Assembly: GCA_035620975.1 (NCBI GenBank)
Contig: DASPFV010000288.1
Coordinates: 1 to 33,035 of the forward strand
Origin: DASPFV01 sp035620975
GTDB taxonomy: Bacteria; Acidobacteriota; Vicinamibacteria; Vicinamibacterales; 2-12-FULL-66-21
Reading direction: 5' to 3'
DNA: 33,035 bases
The notes under the pieces are model-generated. The model made no database searches, was not told the origin of the DNA, and saw only the letters and a list, made by a program, of their open reading frames with translations. A program made the translations under genes and the position numbers. Below, one piece after another: positions 26,342-33,035 of the stretch (position 1 is the first letter of the stretch; every line of letters begins with the position of its first letter).

Positions 26342-27694
26342 TCAGGCGTCAGGGTCGTAAAGATGTTTCTGCAGGAACTCGTTGCGGAACTTCCCCTGCG
26401 GATCGTAGATCGCGATCTGTTTCCTGAAGTCGGCCAGCTTCTCGTAGCGCGACCGGAGCAGCGCAGGTGAGATGGTGAACAGCTTTCCCCAGTGCGGGCG
26501 CGCCTGGAAAGGGGCGAGCTCCTGTTCGATGACCTGCATCCGCGCGGCGACGGCAGGCCAGTCCTGCTTCCAGGTGAAATGAATCGCGACGCACGGCTCC
26601 TTGTAGCAGGGGCTCATCCAGAGGTCGTCGGCGTCGATGGCCCGTATCTCCGAGATGAGGATCTCCCGGCTGAACCGTCGTCCGATGCGCGACACGGCGA
26701 GAAACGCATCGACGGCATGACGCCGCGGAACGAAGTACTCGGCCTGCAGTTCCTTCCCGCTGCTGGGCGTGAAGCCCATGCGGAAGTGCGGCAGCCGCTC
26801 GTACCACGGGCCGGGCACGCCCATCTGTTCGGTGCAGTTCTCCGCCGACAGCTCGACGATCGGATGCAGGTGCCGGGTCGCGGGTCTGGCGCCAAAGAAC
26901 GGTTCGGTGGGGCTCCGTTCCGCTCCACTACCCTCGCGCGACTTGATCCAGACCGAGTTCACCCGATCGCTCTGCCAGTCCGTGAACAGGCTCACGCTGT
27001 ACCCGGCCGAGAAGATCGGCTCGAAGTGCTCTTGCACCTCCGCCAGTGGCAGCTGCTCGTACACATACTGACGCATCTGATAACGCGGCTGGACCCTCAG
27101 CGTCAGCCTGGTGACCACGCCCAGTGCGCCGAGCCCGACGACCGCCGCCTGGAATCGCTCGCCGTCGTTCGAGCGCGTCAGGGTCGCGACCTCGCCATCA
27201 GCCGTCACCATTTCAATCGCCGTAACGGCCGTCGCGAGATTGCCATTCTTGATCCCCGAGCCATGCGTCGCCGTGGCACAGGCGCCGGCCACCGAGATGT
27301 GGGGCAGCGAGGCGAGATTGTGCAGCGCAAACCCCCTGGCATCGATCAGGGGACAGAGCTGTCCGTAGCTCATGCCCGCCTCAATCGTGACCTCGCTGGC
27401 GGTGGGGTCCAGCCGCACCAGGCTGTTCAATCTCGCCAGCGAGACGAATGCGTCCCGGCTGTCGGCGATGGTATTGAAGCAGTGACGCGTCCCCAGCACC
27501 TTGAGCCTTCGGTGTTTTCTGACGAGCTGCTGGATCTCCTCTACCGAGCCGGGCGTATGGATCTCGCCGGTGCTGTAGGTGAGATTCCCCGCCCAGTTCC
27601 GCAGCGCCTCACGCTGCGCACGCCCGCCCAGCCCGGACAGCACAGGCGTCGCAAGCCATGCAGAGGACAGCTTCAGAAAGGCACGCTTGTTCAT
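26342..27694 (-). CDS. FAD-linked aldonolactone/xylitol-type oxidase, exported
   Basis: 450 residues of the VAO/PCMH flavoprotein family. The N-terminus (MNKRAFLKLSSAWLATPVLSG) looks like a Tat or Sec signal. The FAD domain contains VLGTRHCFN with H71 in the place where FAD is covalently attached in aldonolactone and xylitol oxidases, and ATATHGSGIKNGNLA. The C-terminal ALO domain carries the HWGK motif (401-404), characteristic of sugar-lactone and alditol oxidases. Likely substrates are alditols or 1,4-lactones. The frame is open upstream into the permease remnant, but the ATG at 27694 begins the signal. It is convergent with the GMC dehydrogenase, 85 bases apart, and shares the theme of envelope sugar oxidation. 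Confidence 0.88.
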   Translation of the reverse strand: MNKRAFLKLSSAWLATPVLSGLGGRAQREALRNWAGNLTYSTGEIHTPGSVEEIQQLVRKHRRLKVLGTRHCFNTIADSRDAFVSLARLNSLVRLDPTASEVTIEAGMSYGQLCPLIDARGFALHNLASLPHISVAGACATATHGSGIKNGNLATAVTAIEMVTADGEVATLTRSNDGERFQAAVVGLGALGVVTRLTLRVQPRYQMRQYVYEQLPLAEVQEHFEPIFSAGYSVSLFTDWQSDRVNSVWIKSREGSGAERSPTEPFFGARPATRHLHPIVELSAENCTEQMGVPGPWYERLPHFRMGFTPSSGKELQAEYFVPRRHAVDAFLAVSRIGRRFSREILISEIRAIDADDLWMSPCYKEPCVAIHFTWKQDWPAVAARMQVIEQELAPFQARPHWGKLFTISPALLRSRYEKLADFRKQIAIYDPQGKFRNEFLQKHLYDPDA

Positions 27695-27779
27695 CAGCAC
27701 CACGAACCCTTCCTTCCCGGCGGCGGGCCGGTCGTCAATCGTGACATATCCAACCATCCATTCAAGCCCGCTCCGCGAC

Positions 27780-28503
27780 TTACCCCTCGCGCAGGACCCG
27801 GGTCGGGTCGAGCCGTGAGGCGTGCTGCGCCGGCAGCCAACCGGCGACGGCACCGGTGAGCGCCAGCGTCGCCGCCGATGCGACGAGTGTGGCCGGATCG
27901 TCCGGCTCGAGACCATAGAGCAGCGTCGCCGCGAAGCGCGACACGAACGCCGCGGCCGCGAGGCCCGCGATGATCCCGCCACCGACCAGAAGCGCCACGC
28001 GCCCGAGGACGAGGCGGATAACCGAGGCCCGTGTCGCGCCAAGCGCCATGCGAATACCGATTTCGGTCCGCCGGAGGCTCACCGCATAGGACGTCACGCC
28101 GTAGAGGCCGATGGATGCCATCACCAGCGCGAGGATGCCGAACGCCGCCGACAGGATCGCGAGCAGCCGCTCGCGCGTCAGCGTTGCGCTGACCCGGCCG
28201 TCGAGTGGCTCGAACGTCACGGCGCTGTCTGCCGAAAAGACGGAACGCGTAGCGCACATCCCGCCCGATGTCGTCCAGGATCGCGCCGTGACGGCCCGTG
28301 CGGACGCTTTCCTTCACTCGTTCGACGCCGCCGGCCTCGGCGAGCGCGAGCCGGCGCGCCTCGGTTGGGGGAACGCCTTCGCGGATTCTGTCCAGCGTGG
28401 ACATCTCGACGAAGGCACGGATCTCGTCGTCCAGCTGCTGTTCGGCGCGCTGCCTCCAGAGGATCCAGGACGCGACTGAGGCCAGCCGATGAAACAGAGT
28501 CAT
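27780..28503 (-). pseudogene. Broken ADOP (MacB/FtsX-type) ABC permease: ends kept, middle deleted
   Basis: The first part, from ATG 28503, reads as the N-terminal cap of acidobacterial duplicated orphan permeases (EQQLDDEIRAFVEM, PPTEARRLALAEAGGVERVKE, LDDIGRDVRYAFRLFGRQ). Near 28230-28240 the frame shifts, and the other frame continues with the C-terminal FtsX domain (LTRERLLAILSAAFG, SIGLYGVTSYAVSLRRTEIGIRMALGATR, ending DPTRVLREG). Full-length relatives are about 800 residues, so roughly 500-550 codons of the middle are gone. The deletion joins two halves out of frame, so no complete product is made. A 160-codon frame from 28259 could still encode the C-terminal helices. Confidence 0.85.
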
Positions 28504-28865
28504 GCCCCCTCCAGCACGCTGCGGATCGCAAACGAGACGCGCTCCCAGCGGCGCCTGTGCTGATCGAGTTGCCTGCGACCCGACGCCGTCAGGGCGTAGT
28601 ACTTCGCGTTCCGCTTGTTCTCGCTGGGCCGCCATTCGGCTTTCAGCTTGCCGTCCTGCTCGAGCCGGTACAGCGTGGGAAACAGCGAACCCGGATTGAC
28701 CCGGAAGTGGTCGTGGCTGAGCACGGTCAATCGCTGCGAGATGCCGTAGCCATGCAGGGGCGCGCGCGCGAGAATAGTGAGAATCATCAGCTCGAGCGTC
28801 CCTTGAGGGACGTCGATCTTGTCCGGTTCGTCCGGGTCACGCTTCCCCGCCACCGTCCACTCCAT
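28500..28865 (-). CDS. PadR-family transcriptional regulator
   Basis: 121 residues. The PadR winged-helix core begins VPQGTLELMILTILARAPLHGYGI and continues NPGSLFPTLYRLEQDGKLKAEWR, then NKRNAKYYALTASGRRQL. In Acidobacteriota such regulators typically precede an ADOP permease in the same transcript. Here the stop overlaps the permease start as ATGA (28500-28503), so the coupling is intact although the permease is broken. Two copies of a 19-base repeat lie upstream, one across its own start codon, suggesting autorepression. Confidence 0.9.
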   Translation of the reverse strand: MEWTVAGKRDPDEPDKIDVPQGTLELMILTILARAPLHGYGISQRLTVLSHDHFRVNPGSLFPTLYRLEQDGKLKAEWRPSENKRNAKYYALTASGRRQLDQHRRRWERVSFAIRSVLEGA

Positions 28866-28923
28866 TCAGGTTGACAAGAGACAACACGGCCATCATGGCG
28901 ATGGTCATTTAGGTTGTCAAGAG
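28862..28923 (-). promoter_or_regulatory. Duplicated 19-bp operator-like repeat and promoter of padR
   Basis: A direct repeat occurs at 28862-28880 and 28905-28923, 16 of 19 bases identical, 43 bases apart (about four helical turns). Its core TTG(A/T)CAA is symmetrical. On the minus strand the distal copy supplies a perfect -35 TTGACA (28915-28920), with CATGAT (28892-28897) as -10 after 17 bases. The proximal copy covers the padR ATG (28863-28865). PadR binding to both copies could loop or block the promoter. Confidence 0.6.
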
Positions 28924-29077
28924 GTAGACCGGCGGCGCCCGCCCGGCAGGCTGCGTGCCATCACCGCGTCGGTAGTCGGAGAAGCCGACGCTGGCTGCAA
29001 AGGTCACGAGACCGTAGCTTCTGCAGCGGCATGCCTGATCAGGGCCGCAGGCAGCCGCGCCTCGAGGGGGGCGTTTC

Positions 29078-30730
29078 CTACTGCGGGGTCGAGCGGCGTT
29101 CGCCGGCCGCTGCGGTCCGCCAGATCGAGTCCAGCGGCCAGGCATCGAGTGAAACGAGGCGGGCGGTGCCGCCCCGGGCGTACAGCGCCACACCGTCGCT
29201 CTCCGGCGCCGGAAAGATCAGGTCTGTGACGACCACCTCGCCGCTCGCCGCGAAGACCTCGACCGAGGACCAGTCCACGAACACGTGCAGGCTCACCCGT
29301 CCGTTTTGCACCGGCAGCGGGGCAGTGTGGCGCCCGCTGAACTCCGCGTGGAAGCCCACCTGCCCGGACCGTGTCCGATCGACGAAGAGCTGACCTGCGT
29401 GAGGATCGATCCCAATCACCGTCTCCTCCTGGTTGCCGGTGCGCACCTTCAGACCGAGCTCGGCGGCAGTGCCTACCTCGAACTCCGCGACGATCTCCAG
29501 CGCTCTCCCGGCGACCCCTTGGGGTGCGAGAGAGGTGGTTCCCTCGGCGATCGGCTGGGCCGCCAGCGTCCGCCGGCGGCCCCGAAGCTGCTGCAGCTCG
29601 ATCACGGGCTGCTGCACCATGCGGATACCCCGCGAGGTTGTCCGCAGCGCCAGCATACGCGGGAGGCTCTGAATGCTGCGCCACGGCGAGGTCGGGATGT
29701 CCTGCGCGTACTGCCAGTTGTTCATCCAGCCGAGCCAGAGCCGCCGGCCGTCCTCACTCGGGACATCCGACCAGGAGACCGCGGCGTAGAAGTCCCGGCC
29801 GTAGTCAGCCCACAGCACCGAATCGTCGCGCATCCCCGCGGTCGTGACCCCCGGCGCGGGGGACTCGGCGGTGAAGCGCGTCCCGTCGAAGTGCCCGAGG
29901 AAGTACTGCATCCCCGAGCCACCGGAGTTGGCGCCGGGGTTCAGGCTCACGATCAGTACCCAGCGGGCATCGTTCGGGTCGCCGTCCACGGGCAGCTCGA
30001 AGAGGTCCGGACACTCCCAGATCCCGCCCACCGCCGCCGCTGGACCGAAGTCGCTCAGGTGCCGCCACTGCTTCAGGTCAGGGGAGGAGTAGAAGCTCAC
30101 CTTGTGCTGGTCCGGCAGCGCGACCACCATCACCCAGCGCTGCTGCGGCTCGTGCCAGAAGACCTTCGGGTCGCGAAAGTCTTTGCGGCCGATATCGAGC
30201 ACCGGGTTGCCGTCGTACACAATCCAGGTGCGACCCCGGTTGTTGCTGTAGGCGATGTACTGCGATTGGTTGGTCTCGCGGTGACCGGTGTAGATGGCCA
30301 CCAGGGGCGGCGTTCCGTCCTGTCCGAAGCCGCTGGTGTTGTTCCAGTCGACCACAGCGCTGCCGGAGAAAGCCATCACGCCGTTCGCCTCCGGGATGGC
30401 CACCGGCAGGTGGTCCCAGTGCAGGAGATCGGGGCTGACGGCGTGCCCCCAGCTCATGTGGCCCCACTTATCGCCGAAGGGATTGTACTGGTAGAAGAGA
30501 TGGTACTCGCCGTCGAAGTAGACCATCCCATTCGGGTCGTTCATCCAGTTCTCCGGTGGGGTGAAGTGATACTGCGGCCGAAAGCGCTCGCGATAGGTGG
30601 GCGCCGCGTCCGCAACCGCGCTGGTCTGGGCTTCCACCTCCGGACCCTGCTGGGGCTGGCCGGGCCCGCACGCCGCGACCGATACCAACGGCAGCACAGC
30701 GAGCAGTCGAGGGAAGTTCCAGCATGTCAT
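29078..30730 (-). CDS. GH32 beta-fructosidase (levanase/inulinase/invertase type), lipoprotein
   Basis: 550 residues. A lipoprotein signal (PLVSVAAC, lipidated C21) anchors it to the envelope. The five-bladed propeller carries the three GH32 carboxylates: nucleophile D65 in WMNDPNG, transition-state stabiliser D187 in RDPK and acid/base E239 in WECPDLF. The beta-sandwich module of the family occupies about residues 390-530 (SLHVFVDWSSVEVFAASGE). It should release fructose from sucrose, inulin or levan outside the cytoplasm. The ATG at 30730 is chosen over 30748 because a GGGGGA ribosome-binding site lies just upstream of it. No fructose transporter or kinase is adjacent; the gene is probably single. 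Confidence 0.93.
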   Translation of the reverse strand: MTCWNFPRLLAVLPLVSVAACGPGQPQQGPEVEAQTSAVADAAPTYRERFRPQYHFTPPENWMNDPNGMVYFDGEYHLFYQYNPFGDKWGHMSWGHAVSPDLLHWDHLPVAIPEANGVMAFSGSAVVDWNNTSGFGQDGTPPLVAIYTGHRETNQSQYIAYSNNRGRTWIVYDGNPVLDIGRKDFRDPKVFWHEPQQRWVMVVALPDQHKVSFYSSPDLKQWRHLSDFGPAAAVGGIWECPDLFELPVDGDPNDARWVLIVSLNPGANSGGSGMQYFLGHFDGTRFTAESPAPGVTTAGMRDDSVLWADYGRDFYAAVSWSDVPSEDGRRLWLGWMNNWQYAQDIPTSPWRSIQSLPRMLALRTTSRGIRMVQQPVIELQQLRGRRRTLAAQPIAEGTTSLAPQGVAGRALEIVAEFEVGTAAELGLKVRTGNQEETVIGIDPHAGQLFVDRTRSGQVGFHAEFSGRHTAPLPVQNGRVSLHVFVDWSSVEVFAASGEVVVTDLIFPAPESDGVALYARGGTARLVSLDAWPLDSIWRTAAAGERRSTPQ

Positions 30731-30922
30731 ACGCGTCCCCCACGTCATACGGCGGTTGCATCACTCACGAGACAGCGCCTCGATAGGAACCATCCCCGCT
30801 GCGCCCGGGATCGGGCTGCAACAGATAGATTGCTCCAGAACGCCAGTGCACGACACGCGACGCACTGTGTGCCTTCGCGCTACGGGGTCGGCCACCGCCT
30901 GGTGCGCGATTTCACTCACCGG

Positions 30923-32713
30923 CTACTGACGATCCGGCACCCGGTCCTGACGGCCTTCGGCGTCATGCCGAGAGGCACCCGCGTGCGACGTCGCCACGAG
31001 ACGCTCGACATCGAACCCGTTCTGCCGGGCGGCCGCCCGCGCCAGCGCGGTGGACGCATCGTCAAGGTGTGGCGCGCGGGCGAGGATCCAGAGATAGTCC
31101 CGGCCCGGGTCGCCGACGACCGCCCAGGAATAGTCCGGTGCAAGGCCGATAATCCAGTAATCTCCCCAGACTATCGGGAGCCACGACAGCCACGCGGGGG
31201 CAAACCGCACTTTCAGCTTCGCGAAGGTTCGGTCGTCGACGATCCGGGCGACTCCGCGCGCCTCGGTCTCCCCCTCGGGGGTACGGCACCGGTTCACCAC
31301 GTCGACACGCCCGTCGGGGCGGCGCGCGTAGGTGGCGCGCACGTCCCCGAGACACTGGCGCTGAAACCTGTTCGGAAAGCGCGCGATCTCGAACCAGTCG
31401 CCCGCATACCGATCCAGATCCACGAACGGCACCGCGCGAACCGGCGGCGGCCCTTGCGCAGGTGCGGCGGTTACCTGCAGCGTCGTCGCGGCCACCAGCG
31501 CAACCGCGGCCGCCCATCGAGGCGCGACTCGCCGGCGCGCGCGGGCGATCGCGGTTCGGACGACGCGGTGCCGGTGTGCAAAGGCGATCTGGAGCACGGG
31601 CCGGAGCGCGGCTGCCGCGAGACGGTTCAGCGCACCGCGGCGGGCGACGGCGAACTCGATGCGATCCTCGTAGAGCGTCCGCGACGGACCGAGCGACTCG
31701 AACAGATGCACATGGCGCCAGACAGCAAACGGACCGGCGACCTGCTCGTCGCAGAACCGCCGGCCCTCGACGTAGCCGTAGTGGCGCATCGACCAGCGGA
31801 CGCGGGCCCGACCGACGCCGATCGACACCGTGACGCGCGCGTTGTCCCGGATGCCACCCTCTTGCTGTTCAATACGCACCAGCGCCGCAGACGTCAGCGC
31901 CGCGAGCGCTCCCGGCTGCTCGTGCCAGCGGAACACCTCGACCGCTGGTGCGCCGATGACCGAGGAATACGAAAACCGGGACAGATTACGAGGCGCGGTG
32001 TCGCGCACCGCACGCTGCGCGATCCGGCGGAGCAGGCCCCGCAGCTCGGCGTATGCGCGCATCATGGCGCCATAGGAGACGACCTCGGGTCCGCCGATTT
32101 CGAACACGCCTTTACGGCCCTCCGGCAGCTCGAGTGCCGCGCGCAGGTACGCCAGTACGTCGTCAATGGCAATGGGCTGGGTGCGGGTGTCTACCCACCT
32201 GGGGCAGATCATCGCCGGCAGCCGCTCGACCAGCGCACGGATCATCTCGAACGACAGGCAGCCGGCACCAATGACGATCGACGCGCGAAACTCGACGACC
32301 GGCACACCGCTCTCGCGTAGCGCCTCTCCTGTTTCCACCCGGCTCTTCAGGTGCGTGGACAGGGATTCGCCAGCGTCAGCGAGCCCGCCGAGATAGATGA
32401 TTCGTCGCACGCCGGCCCTGCGGGCGGCGCGCCCGAAGTTGGTCGCGGCCTCGCGATCGAGCGCCGCGAAACTCGCTCCGCTCGCCATCGAGTGCACCAG
32501 GTAGTAGGCCTGGTCCACTCCTTCCATCGCTGCGTCGAGCGACGCTGCGTCCAGACAGTCCCCGGTCACGACCTCGGTGGTGGCCAGGCTGGCCCCCACG
32601 CGCGCCGGCTGACGCGCGAGGCACCGCACCGTACAGCCGCGCGCCTCGAGTTCGCGAAGCAGGCGGCTGCCGATGTATCCGCTGGCGCCTGTGAGCAGGA
32701 CCCTCGGACTCAT
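30923..32713 (-). CDS. Three-domain fusion: SDR (NmrA/epimerase-like), SRPBCC, membrane segment, lipocalin
   Basis: 596 residues in one uninterrupted frame. Residues 1-235 are an atypical SDR with G9-x-x-G12-x-x-G15 (LLTGASGYIGSRLL). Residues about 245-390 are an SRPBCC/cyclase-like domain of the kind found with TIGR01777 epimerases (FRWHEQPGALAALT, GRRFCDEQVAGPFAVWRHVHLFE). Residues about 397-420 are a hydrophobic segment after RARRR, ending AAPAQ like a signal-peptidase site. Residues about 427-572 are a Blc-type lipocalin (YAGDWFEIARF with G438-x-W440, two cysteines C454 and C476, late GDPGRDYLWILAR). The SDR part lacks the usual stretch between its sheet and the SRPBCC domain. A GTG at 32719 is an alternative start. 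Likely a lipid- or isoprenoid-modifying and carrying protein. Confidence 0.82.
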   Translation of the reverse strand: MSPRVLLTGASGYIGSRLLRELEARGCTVRCLARQPARVGASLATTEVVTGDCLDAASLDAAMEGVDQAYYLVHSMASGASFAALDREAATNFGRAARRAGVRRIIYLGGLADAGESLSTHLKSRVETGEALRESGVPVVEFRASIVIGAGCLSFEMIRALVERLPAMICPRWVDTRTQPIAIDDVLAYLRAALELPEGRKGVFEIGGPEVVSYGAMMRAYAELRGLLRRIAQRAVRDTAPRNLSRFSYSSVIGAPAVEVFRWHEQPGALAALTSAALVRIEQQEGGIRDNARVTVSIGVGRARVRWSMRHYGYVEGRRFCDEQVAGPFAVWRHVHLFESLGPSRTLYEDRIEFAVARRGALNRLAAAALRPVLQIAFAHRHRVVRTAIARARRRVAPRWAAAVALVAATTLQVTAAPAQGPPPVRAVPFVDLDRYAGDWFEIARFPNRFQRQCLGDVRATYARRPDGRVDVVNRCRTPEGETEARGVARIVDDRTFAKLKVRFAPAWLSWLPIVWGDYWIIGLAPDYSWAVVGDPGRDYLWILARAPHLDDASTALARAAARQNGFDVERLVATSHAGASRHDAEGRQDRVPDRQ

Positions 32714-32775
32714 GCTCACTGGTGCTTCATCCCAAGGAGCGCGAGTGAAGTGAACGTCAGCACGGGCATCGTTTG

Positions 32776-32804
32776 ATTATAGTGCTAATTTGATGTCGTA
32801 TCGA
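32776..32804 (-). promoter_or_regulatory. Candidate promoter of the SDR-SRPBCC-lipocalin gene
   Basis: On the minus strand a perfect -10 TATAAT (32776-32781) has a -35 TCGATA (32799-32804, four of six consensus positions) 17 bases away. The surrounding 40 bases are AT-rich against a GC-rich background. The leader would be about 55 bases. No dyad operator is obvious. Confidence 0.5.
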
Positions 32805-33035
32805 TAAAATCGCCGCACGCGGCAAACTCCTGTGAGCGTCAAGACACGAGTGGCGGCCAGATGTGAACCACAGTCAAATGGGCCGCCGCTGCAGGGAATC
32901 ATGCGCCGCACCAATTCCGGCAATTCGTGGGGCGCTGCGGTGAACAGGGCTGCGGCGACCGCGTAGCCGCGCATCCGTGGTCCCACGCCAGTGCTTCGGC
33001 ACGCTCGACGAGTGCCTCGGCACACGGACAAGGTC
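32805..33035. other. Right end of window, no supported gene
   Basis: An 84-codon minus-strand frame and a shorter one that could be the tail of a gene beyond the edge are present, but neither resembles a known family. Codon pattern does not favour either. Confidence 0.3.

Noticed and set aside
27694..28503. Treating the permease region as one intact membrane protein.
   Set aside because: The N-terminal cap and C-terminal FtsX part are in different frames and the middle of the protein is absent.
29285..32320. Plus-strand open frame of about 1011 codons.
   Set aside because: It lies antisense to both the GH32 and the SDR-lipocalin genes, crosses the intergenic gap between them, and its translation is Arg/His/Pro-rich noise.
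32777..33031. 84-codon minus-strand frame at the right edge.
   Set aside because: No family resemblance; it overlaps the promoter of the SDR-lipocalin gene and has an Arg/Cys-rich composition typical of shadow frames.

Overview
The window is a 33 kb piece of GC-rich chromosome with no phage, CRISPR array, intact insertion sequence or RNA gene that I could recognise. The gene mix suggests an Acidobacteriota genome, probably a Vicinamibacteria relative: a receptor-type Ser/Thr kinase with TolB-like and TPR output, a PadR plus 'duplicated orphan permease' (ADOP) pair, carboxypeptidase-regulatory-domain TonB receptors, many exported redox and sugar enzymes, and GC-rich codon use. That assignment is inference.

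Layout. 1-846 (minus): 5' part of a Tat-exported enolase-superfamily enzyme, cut by the window edge. 995-7191: an ArsR-type regulator divergent from a three-gene operon of DabA (DUF2309) and two complex-I/Mrp-like membrane proteins, a DAB-type inorganic-carbon/proton-coupled module. 7247-9310: an exported intradiol-dioxygenase-like protein, two Phd antitoxins in tandem with one PIN toxin, and a 3' scrap of a WD40/TolB-type gene. 9338-12370: alpha/beta hydrolase, AlkZ-like winged-helix protein and zinc alcohol dehydrogenase, all plus. 12497-14053 (minus): DUF378 membrane protein, fasciclin protein and outer-membrane barrel, probably one operon. 14422-17404: Ser/Thr kinase and a small membrane protein.

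17424-19685 (minus) encodes an exported fusion of a glycosidase-like TIM barrel with a serine beta-lactamase-like domain. It is divergent from a TonB receptor-TlpA operon (19885-22690) across an AT-rich region with three dyads. 22867-27694 holds an exported Gfo/Idh/MocA protein, a two-subunit GMC sugar dehydrogenase and, convergent to it, an aldonolactone-oxidase-like flavoprotein. 27780-28865 is an ADOP permease reduced to its two ends, still coupled to an intact PadR gene. 29078-30730 is a lipoprotein GH32 fructosidase. 30923-32713 is a three-domain protein: NAD(P)-binding SDR, SRPBCC, transmembrane segment, lipocalin.

How it may work together: the right half (GH32, GMC dehydrogenase, lactone oxidase, exported Gfo/Idh/MocA, GH/beta-lactamase fusion, TonB receptor) looks like cell-envelope carbohydrate capture and oxidation. 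The left half contributes a CO2/bicarbonate-accumulation module with its own ArsR switch. The most notable items are the two-membrane-subunit DAB module and the two unusual multidomain fusions.
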